A stretch of 64,000 nt of DNA from Pseudomonas cichorii (GCF_003700275.1 NZ_RBRE01000035.1:174636-238635), one strand, 5' to 3'. Counted from the stretch's first letter, positions 47,272 through 57,389 are shown. Notes: generated from the sequence alone by a model not told the origin. Translations and numbers: made by a program.

Positions 47272-48213
47272 GTGAAAGACGCCGCTGAAATCGACATCCT
47301 GGTAAGTGAAGTGGGGCCGCGTGATGGCCTGCAAAGCGTCAACGCCATCATGTCTACCGAACTCAAACTGGAATGGATAACGGCCCTGGCGACAGCAGGC
47401 CTACGCGAGATTGAAGTGGGTTCGTTTGTGCCTCCCAAGCTGCTGCCGCAAATGGCGGACTGTGCGCTCGTAGTGGCCCATGCGCTGACACTGCCGAACC
47501 TGCACGTGACCGCCCTGGTGCCTAATCTTCGTGGGGCTGAAGCGGCCTTTCATGCCGGTGTACACAAGATCACCCTGCCGATCTCTGTCAGTGAGCAGCA
47601 CTCGATCTCCAACATCCGCAAGACTCACGCGCAGGTGTTCGAAGAGGTGAAGGCAGTGGTTGCGTTGCGCAACGAACGCTTCCCCGGTATCCAAATAGAA
47701 GCAGGCGTCTCCACGGCTTTTGGCTGCACGCTTCAAGGCGTGGTCACGGATGACGAGACCCTCGCCATTGCCATGAGAATGGCCGAACTCGGTGTAGATG
47801 AGGTCGGCCTGTCCGACACCGTCGGCTATGCCAACCCCACTCAAGTGCGCCGCCTATTCATCCGGCTACGCAACGAAATAGGCGCGCTCAGCGGCAGTGC
47901 GCACTTTCACAATACTCGCGGGCAGGGCCTGGCCAATGTCGTGGCGGCACTGGAAGCCGGTGTCACCACGTTCGATGGTTCCCAAGGCGGCATTGGCGGC
48001 TGCCCCTACGCACCAGGCGCCTCGGGAAATATCGTTACCGAAGACCTCGTTTACCTGCTCGAATCGATGGGCCTGCGCACCGGCGTTGACCTTGACCGCC
48101 TGGTTCATGCACGGGATTGGCTGGTTAAAGGGCTGCCAGGTGAACCGCTGTATGGCTTCATCCCGGATGCCGGCGTGGGCAAGAACTTCACCTATGCCAA
48201 GGAGCGCGTATGA
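47272..48213 (+). CDS. Hydroxymethylglutaryl-CoA lyase family protein
   Basis: Aldol-type lyase of 313 residues in the HMG-CoA lyase group, cleaving a 3-hydroxy-acyl-CoA to acetyl-CoA plus a keto acid. The N-terminal metal/substrate motif is EVGPRDGLQS; HFHNTRGQGLAN has the metal histidines; GGIGGCPYAPGASGNIVTED has the catalytic Cys. The start is GTG 47272 after GAGGAGAACC. The stop overlaps the CoA-transferase ATG by four bases. The real substrate may be 3-hydroxy-3-methylglutaryl-CoA or a related acyl-CoA such as citramalyl-CoA; the sequence cannot tell. Confidence 0.88.
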   Translation: MKDAAEIDILVSEVGPRDGLQSVNAIMSTELKLEWITALATAGLREIEVGSFVPPKLLPQMADCALVVAHALTLPNLHVTALVPNLRGAEAAFHAGVHKITLPISVSEQHSISNIRKTHAQVFEEVKAVVALRNERFPGIQIEAGVSTAFGCTLQGVVTDDETLAIAMRMAELGVDEVGLSDTVGYANPTQVRRLFIRLRNEIGALSGSAHFHNTRGQGLANVVAALEAGVTTFDGSQGGIGGCPYAPGASGNIVTEDLVYLLESMGLRTGVDLDRLVHARDWLVKGLPGEPLYGFIPDAGVGKNFTYAKERV

Positions 48214-49412
48214 GCCAGCCAGAAGAAAAACAGCTGCCACTGGCCGGGATCCGCGTGATCGAGTTCGTCCACATGGTGATGGGCCCAACCTGCGGCCTGC
48301 TGCTCGCCGACCTCGGTGCCGAGGTGATCAAGGTTGAGCCCGTGCCAGAGGGCGACAACACCCGTCGCCTGATGGGCTCCGGCGCGGGCTACTGGATGAC
48401 CTACAACCGCAACAAGAAGAGTTTTGCGGTGGATATCAAATCCGACGAAGGCAAGCAAGCGGTGCGAAAACTCATCTCCACCGCCGATGTGGTCACCGAG
48501 AACTTCCGCCCCGGAGCCATGGAAAAACTGGAACTGGGCTATGAACAGGTCAAAACCATCAAGCCGGACATCATCTACAGCTCGATGAAAGGTTTCTTGC
48601 CGGGCCCCTACGAAAACCGCACCGCACTCGACGAAGTCGTGCAGATGATGACCGGATTGGCCTACATGACGGGCCCTGTCGGGCGCCCACTACGTGCCGG
48701 TGCGTCGGTCAACGATGTAATGGGCGGCATGTTCAGCGCCGTCTCCATCCTGGCGGCCCTGCTGCAGCGCAAGGAAACCGGGCGCGGTCAATTCGTCCAG
48801 ACTGGACTCTTCGAGAACTCGGCGTTCCTTGTGGCCCAGCACATGATGCAGAAAGTGGTCACGGGCGCCTCTGCCGCCCCCATGCCCAGCCGCATTTCTG
48901 CCTGGGCGATCTATGACGTGTTCGATACGGATCAAGAAAACGAACAGGTCTTTATCGGCGTGGTGAGTGATAGCCAATGGCAGGCGTTCTGCACCGTCTT
49001 CGACTTCCAGGAACTGGGCAACGACCCGGCTCTGGCGCGCAACAACCAGCGTGTGATTGCTCGCGAGCAGATTATGCCATTGGTACGTGAACGCGTTGGC
49101 AGCATGAGCAAGCAGGCGGTGATGAAGCTGTGTGAACAGGCCGGCCTGCCCTTCTCCCCGATTCAACGCCCGGACGACCTGTTCGACGATCACCACCTCA
49201 ACGAATCCGGTGGCATGACAGAACTGGCTCTGCCCAACGGCGAGACCGTGAAAGTGCCGATGCTCCCTTTCGAGATGGACGGCCAGCGTTTTGGCGCACG
49301 CCTGAATGCTCCGCAAATGGGTAGCCACTCTCGGGAACTGTTGGAACAACTCGGTTATACCGCCGAGGCGATCGACGCCCTTGAGGCCACAGGCACGATC
49401 AAGAGCGCCTGA
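48210..49412 (+). CDS. CaiB/BaiF-family (class III) CoA-transferase
   Basis: CoA-transferase of 400 residues. It shows MGPTCGLLLADLGAEVIKVE, NRNKKSFAVDIKSDEG, VVTENFRPGAMEKLELGY and a candidate catalytic Asp141 in TALDEVVQMMTG. Such enzymes move CoA from succinyl-CoA or another donor onto a carboxylic acid. It is translationally coupled to the lyase (ATGA overlap), so the pair is expected to activate an imported acid to its CoA ester and split it. Confidence 0.9.
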   Translation: MSQPEEKQLPLAGIRVIEFVHMVMGPTCGLLLADLGAEVIKVEPVPEGDNTRRLMGSGAGYWMTYNRNKKSFAVDIKSDEGKQAVRKLISTADVVTENFRPGAMEKLELGYEQVKTIKPDIIYSSMKGFLPGPYENRTALDEVVQMMTGLAYMTGPVGRPLRAGASVNDVMGGMFSAVSILAALLQRKETGRGQFVQTGLFENSAFLVAQHMMQKVVTGASAAPMPSRISAWAIYDVFDTDQENEQVFIGVVSDSQWQAFCTVFDFQELGNDPALARNNQRVIAREQIMPLVRERVGSMSKQAVMKLCEQAGLPFSPIQRPDDLFDDHHLNESGGMTELALPNGETVKVPMLPFEMDGQRFGARLNAPQMGSHSRELLEQLGYTAEAIDALEATGTIKSA

Positions 49413-49467
49413 CCGGCGCCACGACAGGCCAGCCTGGGCCCGTTGCGGCTGCCAATAAATCTGAACG

Positions 49468-49486
49468 CGCCGAGGGAGGCTCGGCG
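49468..49486. other. Hairpin in the CoA-transferase/MFS gap
   Basis: CGCCGAG and CTCGGCG pair around GGAGG. There is no U-tract, so it may stabilise an mRNA end rather than terminate. It lies 56 bases after the CoA-transferase stop. Confidence 0.35.
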
Positions 49487-49585
49487 TGAACCGCAGAACG
49501 GAGTGCCGGAACCGCACGAAATTCTGCTAGAACCGTCGGCTTATCCCGCCACGGTATCCATAACAACAATACCGAGGATACAGTC

Positions 49586-50905
49586 ATGGCTAACGTCACG
49601 ACCACGGCTTCCCACTTGCCCCAGTCCCAGCCTGAAGTGCATTCCGGACTTCAACGCCGAGCGATGAAAAAAGCCGCCTGGCGCCTGATTCCACTGCTTG
49701 CACTGGCCTATTTCTTCAACTATCTGGACCGCACCAGTGTTGGTTATGCCGCGCTGCAGATGACTGATCAGCTCGGCCTTACTGCGGCCCAGTTCGGACT
49801 GGGCGCCGGCATTATGTTCGTCGGCTACTGCCTCTGCGAAGTGCCCAGCAACCTGGCAATGTACCGTTTCGGGGCCCGGGTGTGGATGGCACGCATCATG
49901 ATCAGTTGGGGCCTGGCCGCAGCGGCCACAGCCTGGGTTATCGGCCCTTATAGTTTCTATGCCGTGCGCTTCATCCTGGGTGTGGCGGAAGCGGGCTTCT
50001 TCCCTGGCGTGATTTTCTTCCTGACGCTGTGGTTCCCCGCGCAATACCGTACACGGGTATTGGCTTGGTTCACCGTGGCTACCCCTATTTCCTTTCTGGT
50101 CGGCGGCCCGCTGTCGATCTGGTTGCTACAGATGCACGGCATCTGGGGCTTGGCCGGCTGGCAATGGATGTTCCTGATCGAGGGCATTCCGGCGTGTGTG
50201 CTGGGGTTGATCACATTGAAGGTCCTGGCAAACCGCCCCAGCGAAGCCAAATGGCTGACGCAGGAAGAACGTGATGCCCTGAACGACATGCTGGAAAAGG
50301 AAGCCTGCAAGAACCAGAAACGCCATGACTTCAGTGTTGTACTCAAAGATCCACGCGTGTGGATCCTCAGCTCGATCACCTTCAGCTTCACCATCGGCAC
50401 GTACGGCATTGGCATCTGGCTTCCACAGATGCTCAAGGCGCATGGCGTGGAAATCAGCATGATCGGCTGGGTCGCGGCCATTCCCTACTTTTTCTCCACA
50501 CTAGGCCTGCTGTTCTGGGCCAAGTATGTCGACCGCACAGGCAGAGGCATCCTCAACCTGGTGATTGCGCTAGTGCTGGCGGGCCTGGCGTTGATGTTCG
50601 CACTGAACATGAACGCACTGGTCCCGGCGCTGATAGGCATCACCCTGGCCCTGGTCGGGACGATTTCCGCGAAAACCATCTTCTATACCTTGCCGGCCAA
50701 GTTCCTTTCAGGCCGGGCCGCCGCGGGAGGGATTGCGCTGATCAATACCTTTGGCGCGTTCGGAGGCTTTGTCGGCCCCTACCTGATGGGCTATCTGAAA
50801 GACGCCACGCAGTCGTTCACCGCTGGCCTGATGGTCATGGGGTGCGTACTGTTCTTTGCCGCGCTGATGGCCCTGTCGCTGCGTTTCTTCATGCGTGACG
50901 CTTGA
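49586..50905 (+). CDS. MFS transporter, anion:cation symporter type
   Basis: Inner-membrane carrier of 439 residues, 12 helices, ACS family (related to tartrate and phthalate porters). Family features are NYLDRTSVGYAALQM and YRFGARVWMARIMISWG, the RFILGVAEAGFFPG motif and a long middle loop. GAGGA at 49574-49578 fits ATG 49586. It is 173 bases after the CoA-transferase on the same strand and may import the same substrate as the CitMHS gene or a related acid. Confidence 0.88.
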   Translation: MANVTTTASHLPQSQPEVHSGLQRRAMKKAAWRLIPLLALAYFFNYLDRTSVGYAALQMTDQLGLTAAQFGLGAGIMFVGYCLCEVPSNLAMYRFGARVWMARIMISWGLAAAATAWVIGPYSFYAVRFILGVAEAGFFPGVIFFLTLWFPAQYRTRVLAWFTVATPISFLVGGPLSIWLLQMHGIWGLAGWQWMFLIEGIPACVLGLITLKVLANRPSEAKWLTQEERDALNDMLEKEACKNQKRHDFSVVLKDPRVWILSSITFSFTIGTYGIGIWLPQMLKAHGVEISMIGWVAAIPYFFSTLGLLFWAKYVDRTGRGILNLVIALVLAGLALMFALNMNALVPALIGITLALVGTISAKTIFYTLPAKFLSGRAAAGGIALINTFGAFGGFVGPYLMGYLKDATQSFTAGLMVMGCVLFFAALMALSLRFFMRDA

Positions 50906-51059
50906 GCAGCGAATGCTCAGGGCCAGAATCATGTGCTGCCAGACAGACTAGTCGGCGAGTAGGCGCTGCGGGTAAGGTATCGTCAAATTGCTCACCAGTC
51001 GCAGGGGTGAGCCTACTCACGATGATGGATTTGCAGCCCAATCACTGGCCTAAACGACC

Positions 51060-51812
51060 ATGAACAGTAACGAAAAACCTGAGAAAGATCCCGCTGACGG
51101 CGGCGTTGCCGCGGTGGACCGCGCCTTTGCGATACTAGGCGCCTTCGACACGCAGTGCAGCGTGTTACCACTGGCGGAATTGGCGCGCCGCACCGGCCTC
51201 TACAAAAGTACCATCCTGCGCTTAATGATCTCCCTGGAAAGAGCCGGTTACATTCGTCGATTGCCGGACGGACAATTCGCTATCGGCCACGAACCCCTTC
51301 GGCTGGCACCGCTTTACCAAAGTTCATTTCGCCTGCACGACATCATCTACCCAATACTCGAAACGCTCTCGCAAGAGAGCGGGGAAACTTCCTCGTTCTA
51401 CGTCATCGAAAACGACAGTCGGGTGGTGCTTTTCCGCGTCGAACCCAAGCGTTCCGTGCGGGTTTCCATTCACGAGGGTGATCGTTTTCCACTTAACGCA
51501 GGGGCTTCGGGAAAGATTCTGCGGACTTTCGGCCCGTCTGTTGCTGATGCACTCACCAATGTTCGCGAGCAACTCTGGGCAAGTTCTTTTGGCGAACGCG
51601 ATCCCGATACCGCAGCGGTGTCGGTACCTGTGTTCGGCATGAAAAACGAACTCAAAGGCGCCCTGACCCTTTCGGGCCCCTCCGAGCGGTTCAACGAGGA
51701 CGCCATTATGAGTGCGCGCAAGATGCTGTTGAAACTGGCAGCCCAGGCCACCGGTGCGCTGGGGGGGGACGCTCGGGAGTTACAGCAGGCCATTGCAAAG
51801 ATCGAGAGGTGA
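51060..51812 (+). CDS. IclR-family transcriptional regulator
   Basis: Regulator of 250 residues. The N-terminal winged helix (about 15-80; AVDRAFAILGAFDTQ, LPLAELARRTGLYKSTILRLMISLERAGYI) is followed by the IclR effector domain (RLHDIIYPILETLSQESGETSSFY). It ends the catabolic cluster, 154 bases after the MFS gene, and is probably its local regulator. The TAGAACA sites upstream of the lyase and SMP-30 genes are candidate targets. Confidence 0.9.
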   Translation: MNSNEKPEKDPADGGVAAVDRAFAILGAFDTQCSVLPLAELARRTGLYKSTILRLMISLERAGYIRRLPDGQFAIGHEPLRLAPLYQSSFRLHDIIYPILETLSQESGETSSFYVIENDSRVVLFRVEPKRSVRVSIHEGDRFPLNAGASGKILRTFGPSVADALTNVREQLWASSFGERDPDTAAVSVPVFGMKNELKGALTLSGPSERFNEDAIMSARKMLLKLAAQATGALGGDARELQQAIAKIER

Positions 51813-52020
51813 ACCGTTCCACCGAGGCTGGCGCGACCATTGACCATTCAGCGTATCCAGCACCCTCCACAGGCCCGCCCGAGCCGCAGGTTAGGTGCTG
51901 CTATCTGCACCGGCAGCTGGGCCGCCGGGTGCTCACCCGGTCTTAATCGCCGCCGGGTGTCACCCGCTCTGCTGTGACTACCGTGATCGCTCATGTACGG
52001 CGCATGAATGCAGGCAAAAT
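51813..52020. other. Gene-free right flank of island 2
   Basis: 208 bases without a gene. CCGGGTG-CT-CACCCGG (51925-51940) and CCGGGTGTCACCCG (51953-51966) are near-identical tandem hairpins in CGCCGCCGGGTG context, perhaps termination or decayed repeats after the IclR gene. Confidence 0.45.
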
Positions 52021-52106
52021 TGGGGGCATATTAAGATTTTTTCAAACTGAAACTACCGAGCTAGAGCCTTTTCGGAATGTTCTTCGGAGATCCAGATAGC
52101 CTTTGA
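52021..52106 (+). repeat. Attachment-site copy C with island terminus
   Basis: 86 bases from TGGGGGCATA to the TGA of a MFFGDPDSL-stop copy. It is collinear with copy B. I read it as the right end of island 2, beyond which chromosomal DNA resumes. Confidence 0.75.
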
Positions 52107-52272
52107 GTGCCGGAAAGCGGCAGTGCATCCCAGCTTCGCACCGTCCATTACAAGTCAAAAAACAAACACCGATCGCCTCCAACTCTCAAAGCCAGAAACG
52201 ATCACCCCTCATCAAACAGAAAACGATTTACGCCCGCAACCCCATCTCCGCCACCAAGGCTCTCTTGTCGAA

Positions 52273-52497
52273 TCAGGTTGCACCTGAGCCAGTTCGGGCA
52301 GATCCCGCAACTTCACCCATAACAAGTTTGAAGGTGGAGCGTTCGTCTAGCTGTTTGCCCATCAAACGAGCCAGATCCGATAAAGGAAACCAGGCCTGAG
52401 CGTCCAGCATCACGGCGCGCAGCATACGATGGTGACGAATGAAGACGATGGGCTCAAAGTGGTCGGTACAGGGAGGTGACGGGTATGGAAGGTCCAT
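52273..52497 (-). pseudogene. Truncated phage BRO-N/antirepressor-like gene
   Basis: Frame from ATG 52497 (MDLPYPSPPCTDHFEPIVFI) with AAGGAG upstream. RHHRMLRAVMLDAQAWFPLSDLARLMGKQLDERSTFKL matches the N-terminal BRO domain of short Pseudomonas phage-type regulators, which normally continue with a conserved DADQ-like stretch. Here the sequence changes after FKL into VMGEVAGSARTGSG and stops at 52273, so the 3' end is lost. It lies just beyond the island 2 end. Confidence 0.6.
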
Positions 52498-52888
52498 TGT
52501 GTGAAAGCTCCTTGTGAGAAAAAGAGCTGCCGGAGACGTCGTCAAACGAATGGGGTGGAAGCTGTGCCAAGGTTGACGAACCGGCCTTCACTCGCGCACA
52601 CCGGCAGACCCGAAGGTCTCCGACGCACAGCCGCCATAAGGCATGCCTCCTGTATGAATGCAGGAGGCAGCATGGAGCGCAATTGCGAGTGCAGGGTTCA
52701 GGTCGTCAAACCTGGTCGCTGATTTGGCAGCGACGCAGCACACTAGACATCTGAACAGTCACTCGCAAGGGGGCGGGATTTTCTAGGAAATTTCATTCAA
52801 GGGAAAGGGAATATGCGCAGGTCCAGACGCCTTTGGGACTGCCTGGAGCAGTAAAAAACATCAGCCCCACTACCAGACCACCCAAAAC
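52498..52888. other. Intergenic region with a hairpin
   Basis: 391 bases without a gene between the BRO-N remnant and the aldo/keto reductase. It contains a perfect 9-bp hairpin, TGCCTCCTG (52644-52652) and CAGGAGGCA (52661-52669), around TATGAATG. No ribosome site fits the small frames seen. It may hold the BRO-N promoter. Confidence 0.5.
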
Positions 52889-54076
52889 TCAACCCGGAAT
52901 TTCCGCCCCCGAAGAAATAATCTTCTCCTCCCGCAGCACTTCCCAGAACTGCCCGGGAATCCTGACATTCATCGACTGCGCATTCGCCGTGACCTGCCCT
53001 GGCACGCGAGCGCCCGGAATAATCGCCGAAACTATCTTTGGCGCCGCCGCGAACTGCAAGGCGGCCGTGCGCATGTCGATGCCAAACCGGTCGCAGATTG
53101 CGAATAACCGGGCTCGTTTCTCCGCGACTCCAGCAGGCAGTTTGGTACTGAAGTTATAACGATTTCGGCCACCCAGAAATCCGTCATTCAGCGGAGTACC
53201 AACAACTACCGATATTCCTTTGCTGGCCAGCGCCGGGAAGGTTTTTTCGACGGCGTATTGGTGATCGATAATCGAATACTGACAGGCCAACAACATGATA
53301 TCCGGGACCGGAACATTTGTTTCGGCAGAAAGTATTGCCGCGTCGGGGGCATTGATGCCGAAACCCCAGGCATCGATCAGGCCTTCTTCGCGCATTTTCG
53401 TCAGTTCTGCCATCGCTCCCTTGGCAGCAATATCAAAGTTGCTGCGCCATGAACCAGGCAGCTCGGTATTATCCGGCCCCAGGTCATGGATATAGACGAT
53501 ATCTATCTTGGCCAGACCCAGGCGTTGCAGACTGTCTTCAACAGAGCGACGTGCTCCCGCAGCGGTGAAATCATATTCATAGCGAAATGGCAGTGGCTCG
53601 GTCCATAAGGAGTCATCGACTTTCGCACCCGGACTGGCCTTGAAGACTCGTCCGACTTTTGTCGATACCAGATATTCATTACGCGGTTTACTTCTCAGGA
53701 ACTGGCCCAGTCTATGTTCGCTGAGTCCATAACCATAAAACGGCGAAGTGTCGAAATACCGCACTCCAGCTTCCCACGCCTGATTCAATACGGCGTAGGC
53801 CTGTGCATCGTCAACAGGTGCAAATATGTTGCCTATCTGGGTTCCGCCCATGCCAAAACGAAATGGCGTGCTGTAGCGCATACCTTCGCGTTTGGCGTTA
53901 AGTGGTAATTGCGTGCCTTGTATGGGGCCACGAGTGGGTAATACCGAGCCCCGTTCCGATGGAGAAAATTGAGCAGCGCCTGACAGTGATTTGACCTCAG
54001 CGGCTGAAGCCATGCCTGGTAGTACGGCAAGCGCGACAGTGCCGCCCGCAAGCTGCATGAAGTCCCGACGGTGCAT
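52889..54076 (-). CDS. Tat-exported aldo/keto reductase
   Basis: Aldo/keto reductase of 395 residues with a twin-arginine signal at the N-terminus (MHRRDFMQLAGGTVALAVLPGMASA; RRDFM motif). The catalytic residues follow the family: Asp and Tyr in RYFDTSPFYGYGLSE, Lys in VSTKVGR and His in VYIHDLG. The domain resembles D-threo-aldose 1-dehydrogenase/pyridoxal-4-dehydrogenase-type AKRs. Tat export of a folded NADP enzyme is unusual, and the function may be in the periplasm. The start at 54076 has GGAG about ten bases upstream; the frame extends to 54142 without one. Confidence 0.88.
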   Translation of the reverse strand: MHRRDFMQLAGGTVALAVLPGMASAAEVKSLSGAAQFSPSERGSVLPTRGPIQGTQLPLNAKREGMRYSTPFRFGMGGTQIGNIFAPVDDAQAYAVLNQAWEAGVRYFDTSPFYGYGLSEHRLGQFLRSKPRNEYLVSTKVGRVFKASPGAKVDDSLWTEPLPFRYEYDFTAAGARRSVEDSLQRLGLAKIDIVYIHDLGPDNTELPGSWRSNFDIAAKGAMAELTKMREEGLIDAWGFGINAPDAAILSAETNVPVPDIMLLACQYSIIDHQYAVEKTFPALASKGISVVVGTPLNDGFLGGRNRYNFSTKLPAGVAEKRARLFAICDRFGIDMRTAALQFAAAPKIVSAIIPGARVPGQVTANAQSMNVRIPGQFWEVLREEKIISSGAEIPG

Positions 54077-54408
54077 AGTGAATATCTCCGAAAAGAGTGA
54101 GGCTACTCCCGCCATCCGTGGCCTGTAGAAAGGCGTGATCAATGCAGCACTGCCGCCGATACGTGTCGAGATACTACCTGTTGATCAGCGCTTTAAAAGT
54201 ACTTACAAAAAGGTAAGCAAAATGATTGGCAAACTTAATCAGCGGACTTTTGTAAGCATGTATTTCGACAGCCATACTGCTTTCAATAAAAAACGGACGC
54301 GCCAATACTCTGCTGAATATTCCTTGCGCCGAAAATCAATAACAAATGCGTGGAGCTACTCACCAAACCGGTGAGCAGCCCACGGTCAACAAGTGCAGTA
54401 CAGCGAAC

Positions 54409-55527
<1,119 letters not shown>

Positions 55528-55561
55528 GAATATGGACTTCATTGCGTGTGGAGGGCATATA

Positions 55562-55578
55562 AGTATATTTTGTAAACT
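55562..55578. promoter_or_regulatory. Operator-like element between OYE and hxlR-type gene
   Basis: AGTATATTTTGTAAACT is an imperfect inverted repeat between divergent genes, 35 bases upstream of the reductase start. HxlR proteins bind short palindromes of this size. Positional inference only. Confidence 0.4.
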
Positions 55579-55630
55579 AGATGTCAATTAGGCACCTGAA
55601 GTCGCCCAGGTATCCCGGAGGAAACCCCCA

Positions 55631-56005
55631 GTGCTCGATATACAACCGCAATGCTTCTCCTCGGAGTGCCCTAGCCGGGCACTGTTCGATCAAATTGCAG
55701 ACAAGTGGTCGATGATGGTTCTGGCAGCGCTGGATGACGGGCCGCAGCGCTTCAACATGCTCAAACGCCGCCTGGAAGGCGTGACTCAAAAGTCGCTGAC
55801 CCAGTGCCTGCGACGGCTTGAACGCAATGGGCTGGTTGCACGGCATGTCATCTCGTCTTCGCCCGTGGCGGTGCAGTACGAAGTCACGCAGCTAGGCCGC
55901 ACCTTGCAGCACCCTCTGCGTGCGCTGCACGAATGGACGCTCGCGAAACTGCCCGAAGTAGAGACTGCCCGGCAGCAGTTCGATGGGGCGCCGGATGCAG
56001 CATGA
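55631..56005 (+). CDS. HxlR-family transcriptional regulator
   Basis: Small winged-helix regulator of 124 residues. CPSRALFDQIADKWSMMVLAALDDGP with the family's conserved CP near residue 13 and GLVARHVISSSPVAVQYEVTQLGRTL are characteristic. Cys in this region often senses quinones or aldehydes by oxidation, which suits its neighbour, the alkene reductase. GTG 55631 is preceded by GGAGGA. It lies upstream of mexE on the same strand but 130 bases apart. Confidence 0.9.
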   Translation: MLDIQPQCFSSECPSRALFDQIADKWSMMVLAALDDGPQRFNMLKRRLEGVTQKSLTQCLRRLERNGLVARHVISSSPVAVQYEVTQLGRTLQHPLRALHEWTLAKLPEVETARQQFDGAPDAA

Positions 56006-56135
56006 AGCAGCGGATTGATGAGGTGAGACGTCACTCTTATCATTCCCGATGATAATAACCTTCGGTTTATTCGATTCGTTAATACTCACCCCGCGCAACA
56101 GAATCCGCCCATCTCACACTACCGGCGGATTTTTC

Positions 56136-57377
56136 ATGTCTCAGTCTCTCTCTCATTTGCGCTATCCCCTCACAGCCCTGGCTTTGATTGTGATCAGCGC
56201 CTGCGGACGTGCGCCTGAGGCCACAATGGCTCCAGCAGCCGCCAAAGTCAGCGTCGCCAAGGTGCTGGAGCAACCGATCAATGAATGGGACGAGTTCACC
56301 GGGCGTCTCGAAGCGCCGGAAACCGTCGAGGTTCGGCCACGGGTTTCCGGGCAGATCGATCAGGTAGCGTTCACCGACGGTTCGCTGGTGAAAAAAGGCG
56401 ATCTGCTGTTCCAGATCGACCCGCGCCCTTTCCAGGCCGAGGTTCGCCGTCTTGAAGCCCAGTTGCAGCAGGCTCGTGCGGTAGCCAATCGCAGTACCAA
56501 CGAAGCCGAGCGCGGTGAGCGTCTGCGCACCAACAATGCAATCTCGGCCGAACTGGCCGACTCGCGAACCACTTCGGCCCAGGAAGCCAAGGCAGGTGTC
56601 GCGGCGATTCAGGCGCAGCTGGATGTGGCAAAACTCAACCTGAGCTTCACCCGGGTCACGGCACCTATCAACGGTCGTGTCAGCCGGGCGGAAATCACTG
56701 CCGGCAACATCGTGACCGCCGATGTCACGCCCCTGACCAGCCTGGTTTCCACCGACAAGGTCTACGCCTACTTCGACGCCGACGAGCGCGTGTTCCTCAA
56801 GTACACCGAACTGGCACGCAAGGGTCAGCGCGGCCAGACCACTCCGGTGTATCTGGGCCTGTCCAACGAAGCTGGCAACCCGCATCTGGGCCAGATGAAC
56901 TTCGTCGACAACCAGGTCAACCCGCGGACCGGCACCATCCGTGGCCGTGCCGTGTTCGATAACAGCGATGGCAGCTTCACTCCCGGCCTGTATGCCCGCC
57001 TCAAGCTGGTCGGCAGCGGCACCTATTCGGCGATGCTGATCAACGACGAAGCCGTGGGCACCGATCTGGGCAAGAAGTTCGTACTGGTGATGGACAAGGA
57101 CAACAAGCCGACCTATCGCTTCGTCGAGCTGGGTCCCAAGGTTGAAGGCCTGCGCATCGTCCGCAACGGCCTTGGCAAGGACGACACCATTGTCGTCAAA
57201 GGCCTGCAACGGGTTCGTCCCGGCCAACCGGTAGATCCGGAAATGACCCCCATGGCTTCCAGCGAAACGCTGGCCGCACTGCTCAAACAACGCCAGGCCC
57301 TCGAAGCCAGCAACCTGCCACAAGTGGCGCCCAAGGCGGCCGTCAAAATCGCCAGCGCAACTGCGCCTCGCGGCTAA
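56136..57377 (+). CDS. mexE: RND efflux periplasmic adaptor MexE
   Basis: Membrane fusion protein of 413 residues, a lipoprotein (LIVISACGRAPE lipobox with Cys). It shows KVSVAKVLEQPINEWDEFTGRLEAPETVEVRPRVSGQI, RLEAQLQQARAVANRSTNEAERGE and LSFTRVTAPINGRVSRAEITAGN, very close to P. aeruginosa MexE. ATG 56136 is chosen since the frame upstream to 56049 has no signal peptide start. It is first of mexEF-oprN. No MexT-type LysR gene adjoins it here. Confidence 0.93.
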   Translation: MSQSLSHLRYPLTALALIVISACGRAPEATMAPAAAKVSVAKVLEQPINEWDEFTGRLEAPETVEVRPRVSGQIDQVAFTDGSLVKKGDLLFQIDPRPFQAEVRRLEAQLQQARAVANRSTNEAERGERLRTNNAISAELADSRTTSAQEAKAGVAAIQAQLDVAKLNLSFTRVTAPINGRVSRAEITAGNIVTADVTPLTSLVSTDKVYAYFDADERVFLKYTELARKGQRGQTTPVYLGLSNEAGNPHLGQMNFVDNQVNPRTGTIRGRAVFDNSDGSFTPGLYARLKLVGSGTYSAMLINDEAVGTDLGKKFVLVMDKDNKPTYRFVELGPKVEGLRIVRNGLGKDDTIVVKGLQRVRPGQPVDPEMTPMASSETLAALLKQRQALEASNLPQVAPKAAVKIASATAPRG

Positions 57378-57389
57378 GGTACTTGTCCG

